A DNA stretch of 64,000 nucleotides from Pontederia crassipes (taxonomy: Eukaryota > Streptophyta > Magnoliopsida > Commelinales > Pontederiaceae): contig CM060189.1 in the NCBI GenBank assembly GCA_030549335.1, forward strand, positions 47,338,917 through 47,402,916, given 5' to 3'. Both the position numbers and the translations under genes were made by a program. The notes below the pieces were generated by a model. That model was not told where the DNA came from and did no database searches. It saw only the letters and a program-made list of their open reading frames with translations. This document shows, piece after piece, positions 33,979-43,698 of this stretch (position 1 is the stretch's first letter; every line of letters starts with the position of its first letter).

Positions 33979-35164
33979 TTAGTCCAAGATAAGGTATAGT
34001 TTGTTGGATGTGGTGAGTGGTAAGGATTGAGAGGCATCTGGAACTGATGAGGAGGAGGAAAAGACAATGGGCTTTCTAGGAATTCTGGGATGAGAAGGGA
34101 TTTGTGAAGTGGCTTTGTAGTCTAAAAGTAGTGGAGGTAGTGTTGATATAGGCCTCGTGACATGAATGAAATCATTCATCCACCAATTCTGGCCTTCCAG
34201 GATTGAAGTCTGTCGAGGATTAGGTAGCTGAAAGAGGGCAGATGGATTAGATTGTCGCCAAAAATGTTGGCCGTTTACCGTGAGAAGAACCCCTTCCTTG
34301 GTCAGAAAATCCAAGTCGATCAATGTTGTAGATGTGGGGGTGGTGTCTGCCAAGAACACATAGTGTTCGGCTAAGGGTGTAATTATGTTGCTGAAGATGA
34401 TTGGATTAACTTCACGAGTTGACTCCGTAATCAAACTTTGCAGGAAGAACGATGCAAGGTTAATCTCTGTGTTGGACAGAAGACACCGGAGGATAAAAAG
34501 TTCATCAGTAGAAATAAGATCCCGCTCGTATTCATTGGGGCGATTTAGGACAGTATTAGTGAGAATGATATAGAGATATCGAAGAACAGGGTTCTTCAGG
34601 TGGTGGCCGACTAGGTGTAGCATGTTATCTATTTGTTGGCCAGTAAGTTGATACCAAACTTCGAATGCAGGGAAGGAGAGTGGAGGAGTTCTATGGCCAA
34701 TATTATGCGGATTCATGAAATGGGCTAGAGTGTCAAGACCCATGGCGAGTTCGTGATTGCACAACCGAAACTCGATATGATCAGGGACACCATCTTCATC
34801 AAAACTGGTGGGATACAGAGTTCCTAAGAACTCGACTAATACTGTAGAGGTCCCACCGCTTCATAAAGAAAGGAAGGAGATGGGATCGATGAAGTATGGT
34901 CCTGATATCTTCGAATAGACCGAGAGATTCGAGAGTGGAAAAATCCAGGAATCGAGTAGAAGTAAAATTTATGAACCTAGTGTTAAGGAGGCGTTGATCT
35001 TCGTTGCTATCCTCCGGCTGTCGTAGGTTGGTCGTTGGTTGTAGGAGACCATCTGGTTGAAGGCGTCGCTTGATGGACTCAGAAGAACTATTGGTTTCGG
35101 ATTCAGACGATGTACGGGTCCTTTTCATGTTGCCAGTTGGTAGGTTGAAAATGTCGGCGATCAT
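33979..35164 (-). pseudogene. Extra 3' ORF of an Athila-like element (one frame shift)
   Basis: Two minus-strand frames follow each other: 35164-34799 (121 codons) and 34764-33979 (261 codons), separated by a frame shift. The first has a Ser/Arg-rich start and RFLDFSTLESLGLFEDIRTI, then MKRWDLYS. The second has FEVWYQLTGQQIDNMLHLVG, then KNPVLRYLYIILTNTVLNR, then STDELFILRC. This pattern (a conserved PxLRY...I.TN motif and an ELF.L motif) occurs in proteins of plant Athila-type retrotransposons, often annotated as Athila ORF1 or putative plant transposon protein. Its function is unknown. It lies where env-like ORFs are found in this group, but I see no signal peptide or membrane segment. Confidence 0.6.
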
Positions 35165-35559
35165 AGGGGTGGAGGACGCCTGAGGTTTCTCGGAGGATGG
35201 TGGAGCGCTGTTGTAGAAGGATTTAGTCGGTCGAGTGGAAGACGAAGCGACGTGAGGGAGTTCATGTGGGACATGGAAAAGTGGATGTTTGGGGAGATGT
35301 TGTGTTAGATTTTGTTGGGATTCTCAACGAAATCTAAAGTGTACTGTCAGGTGATTTTTTTGATACTTCTGACCTTGTGGGTGCTGATGTGGCTACTGAC
35401 CGTTTATTGGGTTGGGTTGCCTCCCTGTAGCGCCTTTTTTTAACGTCATTGGTTTGACCTTATTTCTTCTAGTGGTCCGATTGCAGGTGTAAAACTTCTT
35501 CAAACCTTGTTGCGCCTGGATTATAAAGTTTCAATCTCTGCCCATTGACCTTGAAAGTC
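35165..35559. other. Athila-like spacer between integrase and extra ORF
   Basis: No recognisable coding sequence. Confidence 0.4.
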
Positions 35560-35952
35560 TCTTAATTCTATTTTTGATATCCACTACGCCATGGGGGTAT
35601 ATTTTTTCGATGATAAACGGTCCAGATCATCGCGTTCTTAACTTCCCGAGAAAAAGTCATAGTCGGGAGTTAAATAACAGAACCTGGTCACCCTCCTTAA
35701 AACTCCTTCTCAATATGTGCATGTCATGCCAAATCAATAGATGTCACAGGATTTAACAACACTTATTGCATCTTTGAATAGGGTTGGCCAATAAAAACCT
35801 ATTTGGAGAACTTTAGAAGCTGTTTTCTGGTATCCTCCATGACCACCATAAGGAGATGAGTGACATTCATGTAATATAGCAGATTGTTCTTCGTCTGGTA
35901 CACACCTACAATATATTCCATCCGCACATTTTTTTGAAGAGAAATGATTCAT
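35560..35952 (-). pseudogene. Integrase remnant: zinc finger fused to C-terminus, core deleted
   Basis: The 35952-35734 frame gives HECHSSPYGGHGGYQKTASK and FYWPTLFKDAISVVKSCDIY, the zinc-binding domain of gypsy integrase. Immediately beyond, in another frame, comes FKEGDQVLLFNSRL and then SGPFIIEKIYPHGVVDI, the usual C-terminal integrase region. The catalytic core of some 150-200 residues that should separate them is missing, so the protein could not integrate DNA. The junction is near 35735. Confidence 0.8.
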
Positions 35953-36013
35953 TCCAAAAGTAGGATTTGATATCTGAGAAAATTTTCTTCTTTTGTTGAT
36001 AGGACAGATCAGG

Positions 36014-37547
36014 TCATAGAACTTCGGAGGCTAGGTAGTTAGCATAGTCAGCAAACCAAGGAAGTTGTGTTTTCTGAATAGAGAACAATTGATCATCTGG
36101 AAAAGAATCGTTAATAGCCCTATGGGTGCCCGGATTTACGTCTCTTTCTGATAATTGAAGTCGAGAGAGATGATCAGTTACTAAGTTTTCTGTCCCCCTT
36201 CGATCTTTGATTTCTAAATCGAATTCCTGTAACAAAATGATCCATCTGATGAGTCTAGGTTTGGCATAATTTTTAACAATTAAGTATCGTACAGCTTCGT
36301 GGTCAGTATACATAATGACTTTGGAGCCAACTAGGTAGGATCTGAATTTGTCCATTACGAAAACAACTGCTAGGAATTCTTTTTCAGTTGTGGCATAATT
36401 GATTTGTGTTTCATCCAAGGTTTTGCTAGCATAATAGATTGCATGTTGCTTTTTATCCTTCCTTTGTCCCAATACTGTTTCCACCACTTGATCACTAGCA
36501 TCACACATGATTTCAAATGGCAAAGACCAATCGGGTGGTTGGATGATTGGAGCTGTTGTAAGAGCTCTTTTCAAGGTTTCAAAGGCTTGTAAACAGTGTT
36601 CATCAAATATAAACTCTGCTTCCTTAGATAGGAGTTTTGTCAGAGGCCTTGCAATTAGAGAAAAGTTCTTGATGAAACGTCGATAGAATCTAGCATGTCC
36701 TTGATATTAGTAGGTGGAGGTAATTTTTCAATTACTTCTATCTTAGCTTTATCAACTTTAATACCCCGGCCTGAAACAATATGCCCACCTTCTTGTACCA
36801 TGAAATGACATTTCTCCCAATTCAACACGAGATTAGATTCGGCGCATCTCTGTAATACCTTTTCTAAATTCTGCAGACAAATTTCAAAGGAAGTGCCATT
36901 CATCCATGAACACCTCCATTATTTCTTCAATGTAATAAAAAAAGATTGACATCATGCACCTATGAAAGCTTGCTGGGGCATTACATAATCCAAAGGGCAT
37001 TCTTCTATATGCAAAGGTTCCATAAGGACAAGTGAAGGTGGTTTTTTTCTCATCTTCTGGATGAATAAGAATTTGGTGGAATCTAGAAAATCCGTCCAAG
37101 TAACAAAAATAAGAATAGTTTGCTAACCTTTCTAACATCTGGTCAATAAAAGGTAGTGGAAAATGGTCCTTTCTAGTGGCTTTATTAAGTTTCCTAAAGT
37201 CGATACATGTTCTCCATCCAGTTATTGTTCGAGTGAAAATGAATTTGTTCGGCTCTATCTTTACTACAGTCATTCCACCTTTTTTTTGTCACGACCTGCA
37301 CAGGGCTCACCCATTGACTGTTTGATATGGGGTAGATAATTTCTGCATCCAAAAGTTTGATCACTTCTTTTTTCACTACTTCCTTCATTGTTGGATTAAG
37401 CCTTCTTTGTCCCTCTATGGAAGGTTTATAGTCCTTTTCCATATGGATGCGATGCATGCATATGACAGGATTAATTCCTTTGAGATCATCCAATGTGTAT
37501 CCGATGGCATGCTTGTAAGCTTTTAACTTAACCAATAGTTGCTGAAG
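36014..37547 (-). pseudogene. Gypsy reverse transcriptase and RNase H (broken)
   Basis: From 37535 the frames give the pre-RT segment (VICMHRIHMEKDYKP), RT motifs WRTCIDFRKLNKATRKDHF, FCYLDGFSRFHQI (catalytic Asp) and MPFGLCNAPASFHRCM. Near 36890 the catalytic VFMDD motif is disrupted by a frame shift, giving FMDEW. The RT thumb follows in another frame (36903-36655). RNase H (36574-36014) keeps its acidic residues: [22 protein letters not shown] and VTDHLSR. At least three frame changes exclude an active enzyme. CACTA-4 lies directly upstream, between protease and RT. Confidence 0.9.
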
Positions 37548-37551
37548 TTGA

Positions 37552-38687
37552 CACTACAAGAAAATTGCCAATTTCCGACGGGCAATTTCCGACGGATAGA
37601 AATCCGTCGCAATTGCGACGGATTTCGCAACGAAAGTATTTATGACGGATTTTTCGACGGTCACAACCGTCGAAAATGAAAAAATTAAATTATGTAATTT
37701 GTTATATTATTATTTTATTTTTTGATGATTAGGAACGTAATTTCCGACGGATTTTCTGACGGTTACAACCGTCGAAAATGAAAATAATAAATCGTGTAAT
37801 TTATTATATTATTATTTTATTTTTTGATGATTAGGAACATCGATATTTCCGACGGATATCTATCCGTCGCAAAATCCGCCGCAATTTCTGACGGTTGTAA
37901 TCGTCAATAAATGTATAATAATATAATATGAGGAGTCTTTTATTAATATAATTAGCGACAGTCTGAACCGTCGCAATATTCGACGGTTCCGACCGTCGGT
38001 AATAATTAGCGACAGTTCAAACAATCGGTAAAATAAAAAATAAATAGTATACATAACTAAATATAGTATTTTATTTTTATAATTAAATAATTTGCGATGG
38101 TCACAACCGTCGGTAACTTAAAAATAATTAATATTTGCTTTTTCGACGGTCAGGGCCGTCGGTAATTAAAATTTCACTATCCCGCTTATTTTTATTTTCC
38201 CGCTTTCTCATTCCACCTATATATATAATATATATATCTATATATATAATCTTCCCAATCTACTTCTCTCTCCCTCTCTCCTCTCTCTCTCCCTCGACGA
38301 CCTTTCTCTCCCTCCCGGACGACCTCCCGGCCAGCGACACTCTCCCTCCCGGATGACGATCGCCAGCGACCCTCGCGCCTCTCTCTCTCCTGATCTAGCC
38401 GCCGGGCGGCCGGCTAATTTTTTTTATATTTTAAAACATCTTTACGATGGTTGCGACAGGCGAATGTTTGACGATTGCGACGACCGTGAAAAGTTTTGGC
38501 TGTTTTGACGGTCAAAACTGTTTGTACTTTCAGCGAATTTTCTCCGACCGTCGAAAAATGATTTGTGACGACCATTTTTTCGAGGATCGGATCCATCGAT
38601 AAATCCGTCTGTAATCTCATTATAGATGGTTTTGGGGCTGATTACAGACGGTTTTGACTATCTGTAATCAGCCTTCTTCTTGTAGTG
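37552..38687 (+). mobile_element. CACTA-4, non-autonomous CACTA element
   Basis: A 1136-bp element with ends CACTACAAGAAAA and TTCTTGTAGTG, flanked by the 3-bp duplication TGA at 37549-37551 and 38688-38690. GACGG/CCGTC subterminal repeats fill both sides. The interior (about 38180-38420) has a CCCGC motif, a TATATATA stretch, a CT-rich leader and a GC-rich GGCGGCCGGC block, the same order as in CACTA-1 read in reverse. No transposase. It interrupts the polyprotein frame of the Athila-like element between protease and reverse transcriptase. Confidence 0.92.
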
Positions 38688-38690
38688 TGA

Positions 38691-39183
38691 GTTGTCTTTA
38701 AATTTGCACTGACAATTACTAGATAAGTGAAGTCTTCTCCTAAAAAATCATACTTAAGATTTTGAGGAAGCTTCTTTAACTCTGGCTTTGTTGGCTTCTT
38801 TGGGATAGACTGTTGCATGGAATCCGCAGATTGGTCCTCTAATTGATTGTTAGGGTGTTGTATTTTAGTTGAGAGCATATGACTTGTAAGAATGCTTGCT
38901 TCTTCTTCTGTCCACAAAGATGGTCTTGGGCTTCAAGGGATACTTCCAGATGATCTGATATGTGAATAACTGACGCCACTTTTTGTATAAGTGAATCCAA
39001 TGGCTCAGGTTGAGGATGGTGATCTTCCATGTCTGGGCAATTCATAATGTGATTCAGTCGAAATTCAACTGTGTCATCGCCTATTTGAAAAGTAAGACGA
39101 CCTTGTTTAATGTCTATCACTGCTCCAATAGTAGCTAGGAAGGGTCTCCCCAACAAAATGGGAGTTTGATTGTCTTCATCCAT
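38691..39183 (-). pseudogene. Gypsy protease and linker (broken)
   Basis: The 39183-38839 minus-strand frame has ILLGRPFLATIGAVIDIKQG and LTFQIGDDTVEFRL, the C-terminal half of the retropepsin domain of Athila-type elements. The 38917-38642 frame, shifted, has LKKLPQNLKYDFLGEDFTYL, the conserved linker before reverse transcriptase. That linker runs into the CACTA-4 insertion near 38690. The active-site part of the protease upstream is not in frame. Confidence 0.75.
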
Positions 39184-39721
39184 ATCACAAAGTCAGCTAG
39201 TATGTAGAAATTTCCTACTTTGATGGGTATGTCCTCCAGGATTCCTTGTGGAATTTTTATAAATCAGTCCGCTAATTGGAGAGACATATTCGTGGGCTTA
39301 ATATCACCCATTTCAAACTTTCTACACAATGACAGAGGAATAACACTCACTGAGGCACCAAGATTACACAAAGCTCTTCGTATTCTTCGGTTTCCAAATT
39401 CACAAGGTATGAAGAAACTCCCTAGATCTTTTAGCTTTGGAGGTAATTTGTTTTGAATTACAACACTTGCCTTAGCAATGAGTGCGACTGTTTCATTTTC
39501 TTGTTTCTCATCTTCTTCGATAGAATGTCTTTGAGGAATTTAGCATATGCTGGCAATTCTTGTATAGCTTCCACGAAAGGTACATTGATATAGAGTTTCT
39601 TTAGAATCTCTACAAACTTGGTAAATTGGTGATCCTGTCGAGATTTCTCAAGGGCTTTAGGAAATGGTATCCGAGAAGAATAACTAGGATGTCCTTCAAT
39701 AAGTTGTTGTTTTGATTTATT

Positions 39722-41299
39722 TTATCCATTCATTGTATCTTCTGGCTGAACCATCTGATTTTGTTCACCAATCACTTTGGTTGCCTCTGTCGAGACCTCT
39801 GCTCTTGTTCTTTTGGTGTTATCTATTGTTTTCCCACTTCTTAAGGTTACAGGTTGAACTTGTTCCTTCGGATTCTTCTCTGGCTGTCCAGGTAAGATTC
39901 CCGGTTGTCTTGAAGAGGATGCAGCTTGTTGAGCTATTTGAGTTTCCAGCATTTTGTTATGAATAGAAAGACTTTCAATCTTCTCGAACATTTTTTGCAT
40001 CAGGATGTCTTGTTTCGACATATATTTTTCCATCATTACTTCTATCTTGTTCGTGGAAGATGACCGTTGATCCATGAAGGATTTTGAGGTTGTGCTCTTT
40101 GATTTAATCTGTTTTGCCAAGTGGGAACTTGAGTTTGTTGAGGATTGTCTATGTAAGAATACTTTGGATTGTTCCTCCATCCAGAATTGAAAGTGTTAGA
40201 ATATGGATCATTATTCGAAGAATAAGGACCTATCGCATTAGCCTGTTGTTGATGTCCTTGCTGTTTTAGTAGCTCACAGTGCACGGAAATGTGATCAGGT
40301 GAAGCACATATTTCGCAGCATCTTGCTATCATATTGCTAGTAGGAGTGGCTTCGTTGAGTCTCAGTCTACTAATTGCTTTTTGAACTATATACTCCACTT
40401 TAGAAGAAAAATCCTCACCGTCAAGTCGAGTTTGCGTTAATGCAACTGACTCACTAGACCTTGAATGAGCTAGGAAATGTTGATTCCTGGCTATTTCTTC
40501 GATAAGTTGATAAGCTTCATCAACATTTTTTTTATAAACACACCATCTGTAGCATTATTGAGCGCCATTTTTGAAGTGTAGTTGAGTCCATTGTTGAAGG
40601 ATTGAATCAAAATCCATTTGCTTAAGCCATGGTGAGGACACGACCTTAGCAATGTCTTAAACCTTTGTCAGGCTTCATAAGCGTCTCCTGATCTTTTTGC
40701 ACAAAACCAATGACTTGATTTCTGATTCTTATAGTTTTATTGGGAGGAAAATATTCTGACAGAAATGCTTTTACTAGTTGCTCCTAAGTAGTTAATTCCC
40801 TGGGTTCCAATGATTGTAGCAATTGCTTGGCTTTACCTCTTAATGAGAAAGATAAGATCGTTAGTCTCAACGCCTCTGGTGATACTCCATTCAACTTGGT
40901 TGCCTCGCATATTTCCAGAAAGTCTTTAAGGTGTTGATTTGGGTCCTCATCTGGAGTTCCTCCAAATTGGTTCTGTTGGATTGCGGAGATTAGAAATGAT
41001 TTTAACTCAAAATTATTGGCTTGAATGGCAGGCTTCAAAATCGCAGACTCCAGTCCATCTGCAGTGGGAGTATAGAGTTCTTCTAATGATGAGACTGGTG
41101 GTCGTGGTTGGAGTGGCTCTTGTTGTTCAGCCATCATTTCTACTTCCAGATCAGAATTCTCCTCGAGCTCTATGGATTGAGTGTTGCTGGCACCTTCAAG
41201 AAGGGATGTTCTGTTCTTATACTCTCGCACCCTTCTTCTAAAAGTTCGATCTATTTCAGGATCTAGTTCAAGCAGTTGGCGACGAATGTTTCTGGGCAT
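39722..41299 (-). pseudogene. Gypsy gag with CCHC knuckle (broken)
   Basis: The frame starting at 41299 (MPRNIRRQLLELDPE) gives an Arg/Glu-rich N-terminus. Then come NQFGGTPDEDPNQHLKDFLE and LRLTILSFSLRGKAKQLLQS, the capsid-like region of plant gypsy gag, ending at a stop at 40784. Downstream frames contain the zinc knuckle CEICASPDHISVHC (40398-40042) and a Gln/Ser-rich stretch with PVTLRSGK (40180-39722), the motif just before protease in Athila elements. The 39184-39721 stretch is further degenerate coding sequence. Several shifts and stops. Confidence 0.85.
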
Positions 41300-41394
41300 A
41301 TACTAATCCCTGAAATCAATAGAAAAGATTCAGCAGTTAACATTATTCAACTGAACTAAGCAAGGATATAAGTAGAAAATATAAATAATCTAAA

Positions 41395-41412
41395 TCCCCG
41401 GCAACGGTGCCA
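41395..41412 (-). other. Primer binding site, tRNA-Asp
   Basis: The plus strand TCCCCGGCAACGGTGCCA matches 17 of 18 bases of the 3' end of plant tRNA-Asp (TCCCCGGCAACGGCGCCA). It lies six bases inside the 5' LTR. tRNA-Asp priming is typical of Athila/Tat elements. Confidence 0.85.
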
Positions 41413-41418
41413 AAAACA

Positions 41419-42473
41419 TGACGTGAACTTATCGTAGTTACAAAATTATAGATTCTAACAAGAGAAATAATTCTAGTCATGTTTTAACTTTACTCTAGAA
41501 TTCACGCAGCTGCAAGTGTATAAGTCGAGTAGAAACTCCGAGTGTCGTAACCCCGTTGATTTAGATTGATTACTTATTCTAATTATATTCCAGAAATTGT
41601 CACGAAATTATAAAGAAATAAATCAGGTGAATGAATGAGCATGGATTAAGAATAACAGAGGAAAATAAGAAAAGATCAAGGAATGATGGAAGAGATTCCC
41701 TTGTAATGAACTTATTGATCCTATAAATGCACTCTATCTCTTAGCCTATTGGTATAACTATAAATCAAGAAAAGAGTAGATGTTAATCACTAAATTAAGA
41801 TTACTGATTAATAAAATTTTCATCTTTAATCAGAAGAAGAGTTCGATCTCTCAATCTCCTACAACTCATTCTTTTAATCTTAATTAAGTGATCCCAATGC
41901 CATTGACACCTCTTGCAACTGTTAAGAATTCTCACCTCATAACAGTCTCAATAGCAAATCTCTCGATCTTTGAACGAATAGCAAACCAGCAGTCGTTAGA
42001 AACATAGCAAGTAATGTAACTAAATTCTCCTCTCGGGTGAAATTAGTTTAAGCCGAAGCAATCGATCTCTCGATCTAATTGAAATCAGATATAATTTCTA
42101 AACAGCTATGCATCATATAAATAAGAAACGAGGAGTCAAATTCGTAATATCAAAAAGTCAGAATAATAGTCAGCATCAACAAAGTTTCATCACAAGGGAA
42201 TCAAAAGTCTCCTTTAGTTCATCTTCCTTCTCCAAAAACCTTCGTCTTCTTCCTCAACTCCCCTGCGCCTCCTCCTCCCTTTAATCCGGCTTCTTCTCCC
42301 CTTTTCGTTTCCTCCCCCTGCTCGAAAATTTGAAATTTTAAAAGTGGTTAGTCCTCTCTTTTACTTATTCAACTCTTCACTAAAAAATGATAAAAACATT
42401 TAAATATGCTCTACTTTTATATAATTTCAAGGACTTAGTAACAATGATTATAAGTACATAAAAGAGGTGATCA
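41419..42473 (-). repeat. 5' LTR of the Athila-like element
   Basis: 1055 bp; same ends as the LTR at 31752-32813. Confidence 0.9.
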
Positions 42474-42478
42474 TGTCG

Positions 42479-42772
42479 CAATAGTGACGTACTCATCCTA
42501 GCATCACAGACGCATCACAATCGCGTCGCCTCTTTGCGACGGCACTCTCTATAGCGTCATAATAGCGTCACCTGTTTGGACGCTAATTTAGCATCTAAAC
42601 ATTGCGACGCTAATGAGACACATCATTCTACTTTAGCATTGCGACATTGGAGGCGCTAAAGTGCGGCGCTATGCGATGTACTTTATAAATGATTATCTAT
42701 AAGAATTGAATTAAAGGGCGTTGCCGTAGCATCACCATAGCGTCGCAATAAAGTGCGTCGCTAATTGGCGAT
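42479..42772. repeat. Right GCGTC/GACGC subterminal repeats of 3a
   Basis: Continues the 3a repeat block after the gypsy insertion and stops before a TIR. The last bases GTCGCTAATTGGCGA resemble the sequence just inside the right end of 3b. Confidence 0.6.
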
Positions 42773-43008
42773 CCATGTGCCCATCGAAGAACGAATCCTA
42801 AGCGTTCATTTTCTTTTATCCGACGCTCTTCGCGCGTTCGCCATCTTCTGTGCCCACTTGGTGCATAAAGACTGTATGCCACCTCCTCTTCCTCCTCCTC
42901 CTGTTGCTGCTCCCCCAGCTCCGCCGCCGCCTCCTTCTCCTCCGATTGCTGCTGCCCCGCTGCCTCATCCTCCTCCGATTGCTGCTGCCCCGCCACCTCC
43001 TCCTCCTC
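42773..43008 (+). pseudogene. Proline-rich exon of H, first part
   Basis: From an ATG at 42876 the plus frame encodes a run of Pro, Ala and Ser (PPPLPPPPVAAPPAPP, then SPPIAAAP). The sequence belongs neither to 3a nor to 3b. It stops at CTC (43006-43008), where 3b begins, and similar proline-coding repeats resume at 51719. The best reading is one low-complexity exon split by 3b. The role in CACTA-H is unknown; a captured host exon is possible. Confidence 0.4.
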
Positions 43009-43542
43009 GAAAATTGGCAATTAGCGACTCAAGATTGGAGACGCTAGGGAGGCGCTATTACGTCTCTGTTGTGTAGAGCGTCTCCTTAGCGTCTAACTAG
43101 CGCCGCAAAATTGAGACGCTAGAAATCGGTGGCTAGTGGCATCGCACTAGAGTCAAAGATAATGAGACACAACTAGCACCACATGTTGACGCTATATTGA
43201 CGTTATTAAGACGTGATGTTTGCGGCTGTGCGAAGCAGGACCGCGTCGCTAAGTCGACGCACAAGAGGCGGTAGGCATGAGGCGCTATTATGGCGCTCAC
43301 GTGTCGCTATTGTAGGCGCTAGTAAGGCGCTATATTGACGCAAATATGATCGTGCTTGTGTCGCCAATGAGACGCTAAGATAGCGCTAAGTGTGATATAT
43401 TTAAATTAGCGTCGACATGCGTTGAGACACCAATGAGACGCTATGGAGTCACTACTTGCACATTTTTTTTATCCGCCCCAACCTCATTTTTTCCTTTCCC
43501 ACACCATACAATTTATAATGCATCTCAAAATGCATTGATATT

Positions 43543-43640
43543 CATCACAGGCAATATAAAAGCATCACAGGCAATATAAAATCATCACAGGCAATATAAA
43601 ACCATCACAGACAATATAAAATCATCACTGACATAATATA
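43543..43640. repeat. 20-bp tandem repeat CATCACAGGCAATATAAAA
   Basis: About 4.5 copies with a 20-bp period (starts at 43543, 43563, 43583, 43603, 43623), just downstream of TNPA of 3b. Confidence 0.9.
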
Positions 43641-43698
43641 TAACATAAGAATACGAAAACTACTAAATTGAACTAACAAACTATATGTATGTTTAAGT

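Larger units (their letters stand above)
31752..42473 (-). mobile_element. Athila-like Ty3/gypsy element, decayed, with CACTA-4 inside
   Basis: LTRs 31752-32813 and 41419-42473 begin TGACGTGAA and end GTGATCA. A tRNA-Asp primer site lies inside the right LTR and a polypurine tract next to the left LTR, so the element reads on the minus strand. Order in that direction: gag, protease, reverse transcriptase, RNase H, integrase remnants, an extra ORF, then long non-coding DNA. The tRNA-Asp primer, the domain sequence types and the extra 3' ORF fit the Athila branch. Flanks CGTCA (31747-31751) and TGTCG (42474-42478) are read as decayed copies of one 5-bp duplication. All genes are interrupted. 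Confidence 0.88.
30156..42772. mobile_element. CACTA-3a, non-autonomous CACTA element, right end lost
   Basis: The left TIR CACTACAAGAAAATTATC starts at 30156 after TAG. GCGTC/GACGC subterminal repeats fill 30170-30600 and reappear at 42479-42772. There the sequence stops at GTCGCTAATTGGCGA, which resembles the last bases before the TIR of CACTA-3b, but the TIR itself is missing. Without the Athila-like insertion (31747-42478) the element is about 1.9 kb and non-coding. Because the right TIR is absent the end is approximate. Confidence 0.65.

Noticed and set aside
43543-43640. CRISPR-like 20-bp repeats
   Set aside because: No unique spacers; a plain tandem repeat in a transposon.
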